From assembly GCA_026075535.2 (NCBI GenBank), contig AP026548.1:620001-684000 (forward strand): a DNA stretch of 64,000 nucleotides, read 5' to 3'. The stretch comes from Tricholoma matsutake. Its lineage: Eukaryota; Basidiomycota; Agaricomycetes; Agaricales; Tricholomataceae. This document shows positions 1 to 10,862 of the stretch, piece by piece (the first letter of the stretch is position 1; every line of letters starts with the position of its first letter). The notes under the pieces were generated by a model that ran no database searches, was not told where the DNA came from, and saw nothing but the letters and a program-made list of their open reading frames with translations. Both the position numbers and the translations under genes were made by a program.

Positions 1-589
1 GATTATGTAACTTTAAGTCACCAGGCTTACACTGTGCCTGCATTCAATGTGAACTTGTTCAGCATACTGTCTTCACATAGTGCTATAGTTTAGCAGATGC
101 TGTGTTGAGGATTGTGAGACAGTTTCACTCAGCTCTCCTGCTTCCTCACTTCATCAGGCTGTATAGAGACAAGATCTGAAGATCTCTACACGTGACAAGA
201 AAATCATGTGATCTGTTTTTTTTATTTTTAGCGGGTCGGATTGCAGGTGTTTGTACGATGACGCCTATTCCCCGTTATTCCAACTTTTTTCTAAGCATTC
301 TGATGGATGTCTCGCTTCAGAGCTTCAGCTATACAGTTGCATACAGTCCCAAGTCCTCTCTCGCTCTGTCGACAGCCACATTTGCCTCAGTATACTTACC
401 CCATATCTCCAACTTATCCGCACCATCAGCGTACCAGTACACATTCCCACCCCGAATCACACCATGTCCCTTTTCGACCATCACTCTATTTGTTGTGGAC
501 ACGGGTGATCAATCCTCTGCCTCAACATCACTGCTCCGACAGCAACTCCAACTCGCACTTTAGCCCTGACGCCCCATACTTCTCTGCTG
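1..589. other. Left-edge stretch without a supported gene
   Basis: Several short overlapping plus-strand reading frames exist between 190 and 630, but none shows a recognisable domain, a clear start context or agreement between frames. CpG dinucleotides are more frequent here than in the transposon-rich remainder. I see no repeat or RNA gene. Confidence 0.4.
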
Positions 590-882
590 ATGAGGCGGTT
601 CACCGTTCTACGGATTACTCAGGTTGGAAATGAGAAAGTCCGTAGTGTGCTTCCACCAGGTCAGTACCATGGAGCTCGCTGCTCTCTGTACCTCATTGTC
701 GTAACGTCCATGATTGTGATCATGCTGGTAGCCGCTGCCAGTATTAATCGCCCAACTCCGAGTTCAGACGATGGTAAGTGTTTGCAGGAAGTTTCATGAT
801 GTTGAGCTGGTGTTTTGCGTTTTGCGTCATTGTGTGGTACTTACTGATCACATCTATAGCCCATCGGTGTATTGATGGTTGA
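590..882 (+). CDS. Possible small two-exon ORF with a hydrophobic segment
   Basis: An ATG at 590 opens a frame that contains a strongly hydrophobic run of about 20 residues (roughly residues 33-52), followed by a short polar tail. The frame meets a consensus donor GTAAGT at 774. A branch-like CTGAT and an acceptor TATAG at 855-859 would remove 86 nt and end the protein eight codons later at TGA 880-882. The product would be a type II membrane or secreted small protein of about 69 residues. No family is recognised. The start and the number of upstream exons are guesses, and the whole call rests on the splice signals and the hydrophobic segment. Confidence 0.2.
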
Positions 883-1607
883 CGTTGGTTGCCGATAGTC
901 AGGCTTCGTGATAATCATTTTCTGTTCCGACACCTTCCTGACGGTGTGATCTTGGGGGCGCCTCCCCTCCTACTCTATTCACAGCAGAGGTGCTGCTTGA
1001 TTCGTCAGTATTGCTCTGACCCGCTCCCCTCCGAAGATGCCTCGAGGATCAGTCGATGCTGAGGTTTGGGTATGTGCTGTCGGCGTGGGGTATGTCAATG
1101 TATACTAGTAATATGAGCGTGAGGTACCTGAGATTTTGTGGATTAGACATAACTTCTTCAATTTTTCGGCGCTGTACCAACGACTCGGTGATTTTTTGTC
1201 TGATGTCTTAGCTCGAAAATAGTGGGCTATGACGCATTCTAGTTCTGGCCCCCAAGTCGTGGTATTCCCAGCATCTTACCACTCTAGTCACCTGCCGTCG
1301 CGTCGCATCAAGTAACGAGTTCAAGCGAGCGTTGTTTTCATTGCGCCTAGCTGCTCTGTACCATCGACTCTAATCTCCGGATATCGCTATCAGACGTAGC
1401 ATGTGTAACATGGAACCAGGCATCGTCAAATCTAGATTGAGCACCATATATATTACTAGTAATTACATCCTTATGCAATTTCCCTTCACAAATCTGACGG
1501 AAACTATAAATGATCAGAGTCATCCAACCCAATCATGATCGCAGTCTGCAGTCTGCGCTACTAAGTAGTAGTCTTAGGCTGCAGTGGTAATTTAACGTAC
1601 CGTCAAC
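883..1607. other. Intergenic, no gene seen
   Basis: No convincing reading frame or repeat. The stretch separates the weak ORF at 590-882 from the convergent small secreted peptide gene on the minus strand. Confidence 0.4.
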
Positions 1608-1763
1608 TCAAGGACTGCCAGAGCTGCTTCCGCCGTTAGGTGAGCCGGGGGTGTAGCCTGGGGATTGTGGAAGCGGGTTCGCGGCAGCTTGAACTGCGAG
1701 GAAGGCGAGGATGGTGAAAAGAGCCTCAGTGGCAATGAGGGAGAAAAGACTGGCAAGTCGCAT
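1608..1763 (-). CDS. Small secreted peptide, 51 residues
   Basis: The ATG complement lies at 1761-1763 and the frame runs 51 codons to TGA at 1608-1610. Residues 1-28 have the shape of a signal peptide: Met-Arg, a long Leu/Ala/Phe/Ile core, and an Ala-Ala-Ala cleavage zone (VQAAA before NPLPQ). The mature part would be only about 23 residues, rich in Pro, Gly and Ser (ends GGSSSGSP) with no cysteine. A TATA-like box sits 108 nt upstream of the start on the same strand. Fungi encode many such peptides, with roles in surface hydrophobicity, signalling or host interaction, but no family is recognised. A spliced 3' extension is possible, because a GTACGT lies just after the stop. Confidence 0.5.
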   Translation of the reverse strand: MRLASLFSLIATEALFTILAFLAVQAAANPLPQSPGYTPGSPNGGSSSGSP

Positions 1764-1870
1764 GTTTCAAGTTGTTGTGATATCGATCGGTGTAAATGTT
1801 GAAAACCTGAGTGTAAACCCTGAGTGTGTCTGACACCAGCTTGAGAATTTGTGGAGGTTGGGGAATGTCC

Positions 1871-1878
1871 CTTTTATA
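1871..1878 (-). promoter_or_regulatory. TATA box for the small secreted peptide gene
   Basis: The minus strand reads TATAAAAG here, a near-perfect TATA box, 108 nt before the ATG at 1763. Transcription would be expected to begin around 1840-1850, leaving a 5' leader of about 80 nt. The spacing supports the peptide being a real gene. Confidence 0.45.
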
Positions 1879-4015
1879 ATGCTTGGTTCCTTTGGATATG
1901 GATAAGGAACAGCCTTCACAAGTCCGAATGATAACCATTCCCATCCCCGGACCATGCTGAATTAACCTCCGCTTCCAGACTATATATCTTGGCAACGAAT
2001 CGGACATCAACTGAACGGGAACAATCAAAAGTTTAATCGGATCGTGCAGTAGAATATTGTAGATCGGAAAAGACAACTTGAACCGTACTAACTTCCAAAC
2101 AGTGTGGTGTAGGGAGCCACTCTGATCAGCTAAGTGACTCGGAGGTTCTGTGCCAGTCGATACCAGATATACCGAAGCTTACTAATTGAGAGTATCAAAT
2201 TGAAGCTCAGCATGAATGAGGATAAAAGACGTAGATATGGTAGAAACAAGGTAGAAAGGTGAATTGATGCTGTAACAAGTTGTAACGACGGGCCAACTTG
2301 CAGGTAAGTGGGCGATAGGTCGCGCGGATGCTGAAGTAGAGTCCGCCGGACTAGGAACTGGCCCCGATACACACAGATAGACACAGATGGGCTGACGGTA
2401 CGCCGAGGCAGAGGTTTCAAATATAGCCGTACTAAATGCCGAAGGCGACAAGGTACCTCAAGGTGACCCAAAAAGGAAATGTTTCACCTCAACGTGAGTT
2501 ATGTGCCTGGCTCAGCTCAAAAGCCTTGAGCTCAGGTCGTTGCAAGGGCGGGTTCCAGGGGTAAGGAGCCTTTTCGAAGGCCTCTGCGCCACCTCAACAT
2601 CACATGACTAGGACCGCTATCTGTACTGAGCTTCGCTCAACCTCCTTTTCGCATGTGCATCAGAGTAGGGGAAGGTAATGCATGGTTACTAGGGACTGAT
2701 AACTAGTGTTGTACATGCACTACAGTTGAGTACTAACAAGCATTAGATCATGCATCAGATCCACAGTATTGGTTGGTCATGGTTAAACCAGGACATTGAT
2801 GGCATTAACAGGTCATAATCACTCCAAGTGCTGCCAGTGGTGTGCTTCAAAATCTCCAAGGCTATCTGGAAAAGCACTTCCATAACAACATGGTGAGATG
2901 GTCTTGATGTTGGCAATAGTTACAACAATAGTAGTGAGTTGCTAAAGACCTTAGACAAATGCTGGAAGTGGGCTATTAAATTGGTGATATTAGTCAGCTT
3001 AGTCATACTTCCATATATGGAATTATATTCCCACCCTAGTCAGTTGGTTCCCTCTGTGTAGTCCTTAAAAAAAAAATTCAACCTGATATGCTTAATTTTT
3101 TTCTGACACCCCCTTGCAGGATTCATCTGGTATTATTTTATAGCTTTGCTATCATACCCAGTTGAATCCTAACAGTGAGTGGGTGTTCTTATCCAATTAT
3201 CTAACTGAGTTTGTATCTAACATGGTTGTATTTAGGCTTCATCAAACCGCTTAGTTTACGTTCGATTTTTGTGGCCCTCCCACCTCTCCCTCTTTATTTT
3301 ATTTTATTTTGATATTACAGATAGGTAAGCTACAATGTACTGAATAATACGGTCTATCAAACACATATAGTGTACCGAATGATACAGGTTCGGTGGATGC
3401 CGTCAAATGCTCTCATAGTATGTATAACATGTACTAGTATCAAATAAATACACTTTTACAATTCTTGCTTGTGATACACTATGAAGAATGTTAATATACA
3501 GATCAGAGATAGCATTGGACACAGTACTCAGCAATGGCAATGGCATTGGCATAGATATACAGCATTGGCATCAGGCTAACGGATAGATGTGCATAGGAAC
3601 TGTATGGCCTAGCTATAGGCAATGATACTGATTTTCTATGTAGTGCAGACCTACCAAACAGGATCAGCTTGCCCACCCGATTGGTGTTGGTCAATGCTGC
3701 CGATGCTGCCTAAGGAAATTTCCTGATGCCGAAGGTTATATAGTGACATGTATGATAAATGCCTCAATTAGCAATCATTCATTTGTTGTATGCAGATCTA
3801 TGAAATGGGTTGGCACTGGCACTGGCAGAAATTATGAATTTACTGACATCAGCAGCAGCAGACGCGTAATACAGACCTTCATGAAATCAGTGATCAGCAT
3901 CAGAATTGAGCACAGCACTGGCACCAGGATTAGGGATCGGGCAGCAAATGTTCGGTGTTCCAACAATTATTACTACATGTTCATGTATAGAATATGTAAA
4001 TGAAATAAATGAGCA
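1879..4015. other. Mostly non-coding stretch
   Basis: No frame here has a recognisable domain. An imperfect palindrome built on CTCAGCTCAAAAGCC and TTGAGCTCAGG lies at about 2508-2538. A GGCAATGGCATTGGCAT-type run at about 3533-3560 is the first copy of a short motif that recurs through 16.4 kb. From about 2.6 kb rightwards CpG becomes scarce, so the boundary with transposon-derived DNA probably lies near there. Confidence 0.35.
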
Positions 4016-5584
4016 TCATCCATCATCCGTAGTGTCCATATCATCAGAGCCATGCAACCAAGTGTCATCAACATAATCAAAGTCTGCATGAGTATAGATG
4101 GGCAGCGTGATGCGAGAAGGAGTGGGGTGCGCTATCTGGGAGGTGCTGGGGGACTCATCACTAAAATTGTCAGAATCGGCACCAGCATCATCAGCATTGG
4201 CATTGGATTCACCCTGAGGTCCAGTAGAATCTGTCTCTGATGATGAGAGAAAAACATCTGCTGCATCAGACACGGTGGCAAAAGCTGATAGGGGATGTGA
4301 GGGTGGAGATGAAGAGGTAGAATCATCGAGGTAGAAGTCAGCAGCATCAATGCTGGTTGGGGAACCCATAGGGGCAGATGATGAATCAGAACCATATGCC
4401 ATGGCTGCCTGAAGGGTGGTATGCTGATCAGCATCATTTGCTACATCATCTTCACCTTGCCAAACCATGAGTGCCTCGGCATCAGCATCAGCAACAGCAG
4501 CGGGGACGGGATCAGTAGTGGGAACGGGGATGGAATTGGAATTGGTGTCAGCAGCAGAGAGATCGGCAGTGGAGAGATTGGCATTGGCAATGGGGACTGA
4601 AGCAACAGGGACAAGAATAACAGGAGCGGTCCCAGCATTGGACACATCGGATTCAGCATCTGAAAAATATAGGCCAGCATTGTGACCAGTAACCATGGGT
4701 GGTTGACTGTAGGCAGAGACAACTGTTGGGAGACTTGGTGCATCTGACCACTCCTTCTTTTGCTGCACACCATCAGGTAGAGACCCTGTGTACCCAGAAT
4801 GCTGTGCCTTTCCCTTGCCCTTGGTTGCCTGATTGATTGCTAAAACCTCATTCTCTGCAATATCAACGCCCCAGGTCCACTTGTAGGAGGTTGGGGGAAG
4901 GGCCTTCAGGCACTCAAGTTCAGCCTGTGCATGTGCAGATACCAGTTCTGATTGTCTTCTTACAGCTGACCATCTCCCAGCATGTCCATGGTTGTTTTTT
5001 GATGCTGCTGCCATTGTTAACTTGCATGGTTCGGACTGAAGCTCCTTGAGCAGGGCTAGCTCATAAAGCCGTTGGAACCCTGCTGAGTGCCTGACATTCA
5101 CATTCATCACAGCCTCTGCTGATGATTCGCAGCCATCTATGAAGTCCCACATCCTGTGTGCTTCATTGAACAAATCCCCAATGAGAGCCTGCAGGTCGAT
5201 GCAAGATCAGCAGTCAGCTCGGCCATTGGCAGCATTGTCTGCTGGCTGGCTATTGGTGAGCAGTGAGCTGGTGATCACAGGGGCAGGGATATACTGCTGA
5301 TAGCTATCGAGGCACTTATCCAGGGTGTCACTGGTGAAAATTTGCCCCAGTGCCAGTTCACTATTGTGGCTCCACCAATCACATACATATGAATCCACCA
5401 GATGGCTAGGACCATCACTGGCAACACCATCATCCAACGAGGCCAAGAGAGATGGATGGAATCCAAGGGGTAGGTGGTCCAAATTCACATCAGCGAGACT
5501 GTCAGCCAAGGACCGAAGAAGGATCAGCACATCCATCATAAGGCCGATGGAGGTGCCGATGCCAATCCAAGACATGACATACAT
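4016..5584 (-). pseudogene. Decayed TE-associated protein gene, unknown function
   Basis: One minus frame runs 5584 to 4016, broken only by a TGA at 5207-5209, where an Arg codon (CGA) is a likely original. The N-terminal half (to about residue 240) is mixed hydrophobic and charged with two Trp-containing stretches (HRMWDFIDGC, YKWTWGVDIA) that look like a folded domain. The C-terminal half is low-complexity, rich in Ala, Asp, Ser and Pro, and ends in an acidic tail. A consensus donor GTAAGT and CTGAC branch-like site just upstream (about 5585-5615) suggest a preceding exon. No family is assigned. The KDZ-associated fragment just upstream and the shared minisatellite motif suggest it belonged to a transposon. 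Confidence 0.35.
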
Positions 5585-5596
5585 CTGTCATACTTG

Positions 5597-6215
5597 TCAG
5601 TGATGTATACTTACTTCCTTTAGGAAAGATCTCAACATACAAGCTTGGCATAGAGAATGTTTTGCATCCAACATTGTTTTACAAAGTTTGCCTGGTCTAA
5701 CTCCAACAAAACTTGATGGAATCAGGACTCCACATACCAAATGATCTCTTGTGTCTGCATTTGGAGTTGCCCTTTTGGGCCTGATTGCAAAGAAAAAGGG
5801 TTGAAGATTGAGAGACTTTTGTTCAACATGGTTGTGGTTGGTGATCAAGATAATCGTGTTTACATCATGTTTACATAATACATGTGGCCCTTTTCAGTCA
5901 GAGAGGGGAGATATAATTGGCATTTGTTGATCTAAATGCATTGTCAGCCCTCAATGCTAATTCATACCATGAAGCATGCTGGCGATTAGCATAGGCTAGC
6001 AGACCAGGAAGGGTATTCTTGGACTGTGAGGCTGACTGCCACTGTTGGCTGTGATAGATGAAATACCACACAGTCCACTGCATTTCATATGTGACCAGTA
6101 GAAATTCCTCCCTCCATTGATTTCTCTGAGCCTGTGAACAAAGCCAATGTACTCGCCTGCAGCCAATTAATGGTCCTAGTGATGGTGAACCAGAATATCT
6201 CATTCCTCGACACAT
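5597..6215 (-). pseudogene. Fragment resembling a KDZ-associated fungal domain
   Basis: Minus-strand residues from 6215 to 5898 contain LGPLIGCRRVHWLCSQAQ, then EMQWTVWYF and LAYANRQHASWYELALRAD. From memory of basidiomycete proteins that accompany KDZ transposases, this Trp- and Arg-rich pattern followed by an AYA-x-RQ helix recurs there. A second frame (5848-5597) carries several Cys and continues toward the neighbouring gene at 5584. Stops and frame changes show that it is not functional as it stands. The assignment rests on motif memory, not on a search. Confidence 0.3.
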
Positions 6216-6407
6216 TTACATGAGATACATCATGCCTGGATCAGCTGGAAATGCCATTGTAGATGATCCCCCATGCCCAATTGATCCATTTCTGTTGGAT
6301 ATACCTCAAGAGAGCTCACAATGCCCTAAGCCTCGACCACTTTTAGGGGGAAATCAGACAGAGCATCCTATTGCAAGGGCAAGGGCTTTAGCAGCATTAG
6401 TGGGATC

Positions 6408-6827
6408 AGCAATGGCAACAGTGGGATCGGCAACAGCAACACCAATATCGGCAACGGCACCACTAGAATCGGCAATGGCAACACCAATATCAACAATGGC
6501 AACAGTACAATCGGCAATGGCAGCACCAATATTGGCAATGGCACCACTAGGATTGGCAACAGCAACACCAATATCGGCAACAGCAGCACCAATATCAGCA
6601 ACGGCACCACTAGGATCAGCAATGGCAACACCAATATCGGCAATGGCAACAGTACAATCGGCAATGGCAGCACCAATATCAGCAATGGCAACTGTAAGAT
6701 CAGCAATGGCAACTGTAAGATCAGCAATGGCAACACCAATATTGGCAATGGCACCAGTAGGATTGGCAATGGAAACACCAACATCGGCAACAGCAAAAGT
6801 ATGATCAGCAACGGCAACATCAGGATC
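6408..6827. repeat. 21-nt minisatellite, exactly 20 units
   Basis: Units of 21 nt follow GGCAATGGCAACACCAAT plus ATC, with variants such as CACTAGGATC and ACTGTAAGATC at the 3' part. Twenty units fill 420 bp without a break. Because 21 is a multiple of three and the unit lacks stops in several frames, long frames stay open on both strands. One minus frame encodes the heptad ADIGVAI over and over. The array sits between a KDZ-associated fragment and a Pro/Ala-rich pseudogene. Confidence 0.9.
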
Positions 6828-7161
6828 GGCAGCAAATCCATCCTCCACACGAGCACGACCTATCTGAAGGACAGCCGATGACCTTGCACAGCAGGAAGCC
6901 ATTTCAACCCAGGCTGTTGGGAGGAGACAGAGAATTAAAAAAGTGAAATTTGCCACGTAGATTTACAAATAAAACACTATGTAATGTGAAAATAAAAGAT
7001 AGTCCAACTTTTATGTACATGCCGAATCACATCTATTCCTTTCTGCCTCGCTTTGTCTCCCCTCTGTCCTCAGATTTTCCTGCTCTCTTCCTTGGGTTTG
7101 GCTAAGGGGTGGTACTTCTGGAACATAGTCCAGATGGACCAGGGGTCAGCCTGGGTGGGGA

Positions 7162-8379
7162 TCAGTGCAGCTGTGCAGGGGGAGGGGAGGGCCGGGGTGA
7201 GGTAATTACATCAACTGCCAATGCTGGTGGGGTAAGTGCCGATGCTGGGGCGGCAGGCTCGGGCTCAGCGAGCGACGTTGGGGGGAAGAGGAGAGGGAGT
7301 GGTGGGGCCATTGATGTTGTGGGCTGTACCATTTCTTGAGAATCCTGTGGTGTGGCCGGAATAATTTGGATGGGGGGGGTGCCAGCCAAGGATGCTTCCC
7401 CCGCCACCTCTTCCAGCACAGCCAGTCCCTCCTCACCATGCTCAGGTTCATTGTTACCCTCAACAAATCCCCCCTCCTCAACCAGTTCTGCCATCTGTTC
7501 ATCTTTGTTGCTGGCAGCAGCATCAGGAGCAGCATTGGGAGCGGCATTGGGAGCGGCAATGGGAGCGGCAACAGGAGTGGGAGCAGGAGTTGGGGCAGGA
7601 GTTGGGGCAGGAGCAGGAGTGGGAGTGGGAGTGGCAGCAGGAGTGGGAGCAGGAGCAGGAGCAGGAGCAGGAGGAGGAGTGGGGGTGGGAGCAGGAGGAG
7701 GAGCAGGACCAGGACTGGGAGCAGGAACAGGAGCAGGAGTGGGAGCGGCATTGCCTTCCTCGGCATCTGTCATTGCTTTCCAATCTGCCTCTGCCCTCCT
7801 GCTTGGAGTCCTCTTGAGGCAAACCACCTGCCCAGCCATGTAACCATTGTACAATGTAATGGGCTGTGCACCAGCCTGCAACCCAAAGTATCCTTCAATG
7901 TCGGTCACCCTGTTTTGAAGCAAGTCAACCATCTCCCAGAGTTCTTGTACATGGAGTCAGGACTCTAGGAATGACTCTTCATTCCACCGTGCATGCTTGT
8001 ACATGTCTTCCTCCAGTTGGTTTAGACATCCAGTGAAGGTGGCGTAGTCACTGGCAGAGGGGTAGGGAGTCAGGGCAGGGAGGGCAGTTGGCTCAGGCTT
8101 GGGATCAGCCATGTTGATATCCTCTTCCACAGCTATGGGTATACGTGTTAGTGGTTTTATGTGTCTTGATATGGAAGAACTAACCGTTGGATTTTCCTTT
8201 TTGGCTTGCAGTGAACCACCTAGATGATTCCTCTCCACTGTCTTCACTGGAAAATTGTGCCTTCTTTGTTTTTCTTCATGCTGATCCTTTTGCTTTCTTG
8301 GTTCTTGGCACTCGATCCACGTCCTCTGGATCACACCAAATTTTTCCTTTCCCACAGAAGTAGCAGGCCGTTTTCCCAT
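7162..8379 (-). pseudogene. Pro/Ala-rich TE-associated protein, one nonsense codon
   Basis: A single minus frame spans 8379-7162 and is interrupted only by TGA at 7957-7959 (Ser-stop-Leu-His, CGA expected). The N-terminal third contains a start-like MADPKPEPTALP and, after the stop, the helix-forming LHVQELWEMVDLLQNRVTD followed by YFGL and LYNGYMAGQVVCLKR. That combination recalls a widespread basidiomycete protein type next to transposons. The middle is a Pro-Ala-Thr tract from a minisatellite, and the C-terminus is acidic then Pro-rich. In another frame, about 8340-8400 reads a Cys-rich ACYFCGKGKIWC motif, possibly an upstream zinc-binding exon. The function is unknown. Confidence 0.4.
7508..7752. 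repeat. GGAGCAGGAGTGGGA-type purine-rich minisatellite
   Basis: Short imperfect units of GGAGC(A/G)GGAG(T/C) in 6-nt multiples cover about 245 bp. On the minus strand they encode Pro-Ala-Pro-Thr repeats within the pseudogene at 7162-8379. The composition is strongly strand-asymmetric (G+A on the plus strand). Confidence 0.8.
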
Positions 8380-8614
8380 TCACCTGCTCCCAACACTCAC
8401 ACCTAAGCCTGACACATCATGCACATGGCGTCATTTGCAAACTCCCTTGTTGGGGTGCTCCTCATGCTGCCCTTGCTGCATTGTGCCGCTTCTGCTCCAT
8501 CCTGGGATTGGCACCGGCATCGCTCTCCATCTCCTCATCAAAATCCTCCTCTGATCCCCTGCTACTCTGCACCTCTTGCAGCCTGGGTCTCACTGTGATT
8601 GCTGGCAGCATTGG

Positions 8615-9474
8615 TCACTGGGCTGGGGCCGGAAGTCTGGATCCTGATGCTTCTGGTTGGGCCCGCATCTTGGCTGGTGCTGCTGCTGCTTCTATCCTTG
8701 TTGGTGTTGGTGTTGCTGCTGCCATTGCCACTGCCGCTGCTTGTGCCTTTGCCACTGCTGCTCTTCCTTTCTCTGCCGCTGCCATCCCTGTCTTTGCCAC
8801 TGCCGTCCCCACTTTCTTGGCTGGTGCCAGTGCTGGTGCCGTTCCTGCTGCCGTTCCTGCTGCCGTTCCCATTCCTGCTGCCATTCCCATTCCTGCTGCC
8901 ATTCCCATTCCCACTGCCGTTCCCATTCCTACGGCTGTTCCCTTTCCCACTGCTGTTCCCTTTCCCGCTGCTGTTCCCTTTCCTGCTGCCATTCCCATTC
9001 CCACTGCAGTGGCTGTTCCACCTGCCCTTGCCATTCCAACTGCCGTCACTGCTGCCATTGGTCCAGCCAATGTGGACACAGGACCTGTTATGCCCTTTTT
9101 CTTGTCAAAGGTCTTCATTGCCCTCAGTTGACCTTCAATAAACTTCTGGTCCCCTGTCCTGTCTGACTTTGACCATGCTACCACAAATCCCCACAAAAAG
9201 GCATCGGCCCGGAAGACAGCCTGCACATCCTCTGTGAGAACCTCTCTTTGCCAGGCAAATAATGTTTTCTACAATTGGTAAGTGCATCATTGATCTGATA
9301 GCATGCCAATCCACTCACAAGGGCCGATTTTCTTTCCTTCATCATGGCCTTGATACTTTGGTCCCAAAGGCCATTGTGGATGGATTGCCGAGCACTTGTT
9401 GGCATGTAATGTTCATGGTTGATGAGTCGGCTGCAGCAGCAGGGTCGATGTTGAGATAAAAAAGAGTGAAACAC
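8615..9474 (-). pseudogene. Decayed minus-strand ORF pair with Ala/Gly repeat tail
   Basis: Two minus frames overlap near 9226-9265: the upstream one starts before 9474, and the downstream one carries QAVFRADAFLWGFVVAWSKS then KKKGITGPVS. They appear to be one protein split by a one-base frameshift. The tail, from about 9060 down, is an Ala-Gly-Met repeat produced by the 18-nt minisatellite below. No domain is recognised. The strand and neighbourhood match the other TE-associated pseudogenes at 4-9 kb. Confidence 0.3.
8839..9006. repeat. 18-nt minisatellite (CCATTCCCATTCCTGCTG)
   Basis: Two 12-nt units (CCGTTCCTGCTG) are followed by eight 18-nt units such as CCATTCCCATTCCTGCTG and CTGTTCCCTTTCCCGCTG. 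The pyrimidine-rich plus strand stays open in all three frames, which is why several long but artefactual frames overlap here. The 18-nt period matches arrays inside the KDZ gene at 13.8 and 15.4 kb, although the units differ. Confidence 0.85.
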
Positions 9475-9578
9475 TGAAAATCAACAATCATGTGTTGTTG
9501 ATTGATATACAATATATACAAACAAATAATGTCCTGATTAAACAGTATCACTTGTTATCATCTGTTGTTATCTATACC

Positions 9579-9704
9579 ATGAGCAATCAGCAAACTGACA
9601 CTTATATTCCTGATGGATATGTCGTTATCTGAGGTGACAATGGGCAGCACTATCGAGTGCCCCATTTTATGATTCCAGCTACCCACCAGGCAATGGAGGC
9701 CTAT
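9579..9704 (+). pseudogene. First exon of a fungal gene, cut by a transposon end
   Basis: From ATG 9579 the frame reads QTDTYIPDGYVVI, a TGA at 9630-9632, then GDNGQHYRVPHFMIPATHQ and AMEAY before running into CACTGGG at 9705. The stop lies where RGDNG would be natural, so CGA to TGA is likely. I recall this N-terminal pattern (DGYVVVRG... VPATHQAF) from multicopy hypothetical proteins of basidiomycetes, but I cannot name a function. The transposon end interrupts the frame, and I did not find the rest of the gene downstream. Confidence 0.4.
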
Positions 9705-10862
9705 CACTGGGTGCAGGGCACAATACCCCTGATGGGGTATTATGTAAGTATCTTGGAAGTATTCTTAATACTGTCAAGATACTAGCCCAGAAGTATGTTG
9801 CAAGTATGCTGATTGTTGATTACCATACCTCCACATTAGTAACTTGTACATATTGTAACTGTATTCTGAATGTCTTGGCTGAAAAATAATACAATATTTC
9901 CTCCCTACTATCACAATAATATTAAGATACTTCTAATGGAGTATTGAAGTTAAAGATCAAAATATTTTTCAAGTAGTAACTTGGTGGTATTGAGGTAATT
10001 TCTTCAGTACTACCAAGATACTATCTACAATACTATCAAGATGATATCACAATACTTTGCTTGGGATATGTTAGCAATATGATGGAAAAGATCTAGAAAA
10101 CCTCTGTGTCAGTATGCTTGAAATATCATGGAAGTACACAAACAAAAAGAGTAGTCATGCACCCCATACCTTCACCATACTAAAGCCAGGGAATATTGGA
10201 AGTATTGAAGTGTTGTTTATTCAATACTGTCAAATCACTCTATGGAAAGTATATAAGAAGAAATTTGATAAATTGGGAAAGTATTATTAGCAGATGTCTG
10301 CACATGCAGGTCTGCTGTTGCAAGTATCTACTTCCATGTCTGAGTACCTACATGTCCACTGGCAGGTATCTACTCAGGTACTCACTTGCACATCCAAGTT
10401 GTATGTCCAAGTACTTACTCAAGTACTTACTGGCACCTATTTGAGTACTGACTAGTACTTGCCAGTGCATATCCAAGTACTTACTCAAGTATCTACTGGA
10501 ACCTATTCAAGTTTGAGTACTTACTTGTATATCCAAGTACCTACTTGAATGTCCAGGTATCTACTCAGGTACTTACATTCATCCAAGTTGTATGTCCAAG
10601 TACTTACTCAAGTACCTACTTGCACCTATTTGAGTACTTACTTGCATATCCAAATACCTACTTTATATCTACCTGCATGTTCAGGTATCTACTCAAGTAC
10701 TCCCTTGCACATCCAAGTACTTACTCAAGTACCTACTGTTACCATATCCAAGTACTTACTCAAGTACCTGCTGGTACCTATTTGAGTACTTATTTGTATA
10801 TCCAAGTACCTACCAGTGGTTATTTGAGTATTTACTTGTATGTCCAAGCAGTGCCTACTAGT
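9705..10862 (+). mobile_element. Left terminus and subterminal region of a CACTG-ended element
   Basis: The end is CACTGGGTGCAGGGCA, identical over 16 nt to both ends of the 22-kb nested element at 29072-51372. Inside it follows AT-rich subterminal sequence with the same style of AGTATCTTG/CAAGATACT motifs (9740-10200), then the CAAGTAC array. The KDZ transposase and its divergent partner lie immediately inside. I found no matching right end in the window. The right CAAGTAC array stops at 17286 next to a hAT-like element, so the right terminus is deleted or displaced. Confidence 0.5.
10350..10862 (+). repeat. CAAGTACTTACT repeat array, left copy
   Basis: Imperfect units around CAAGTACTTACTCAAGTAC, separated by short GGCACCTATTTGAG or TTGCACATCC spacers, fill about 510 bp. 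GTAC palindromes recur every 10-20 nt. The array runs into the 3' end of the minus-strand partner gene near 10862 and matches the arrays at 16537-17286. Confidence 0.8.

Noticed and set aside
7336..7968. Plus-strand Ser/Gly/Arg-rich frame resembling an SR protein
   Set aside because: It is the reverse-strand reading of a Pro/Ala minisatellite. The minus frame has a coherent domain upstream and downstream, while the plus frame does not.
8599..9166. Plus-strand Leu/Pro- and Cys/His-rich frames that mimic membrane or metal-binding proteins
   Set aside because: Produced by the 18-nt pyrimidine-rich minisatellite in all frames.
10350..10862. CRISPR-like regularly spaced repeats
   Set aside because: The units are degenerate, the spacers are repeats themselves, and the genome is fungal.
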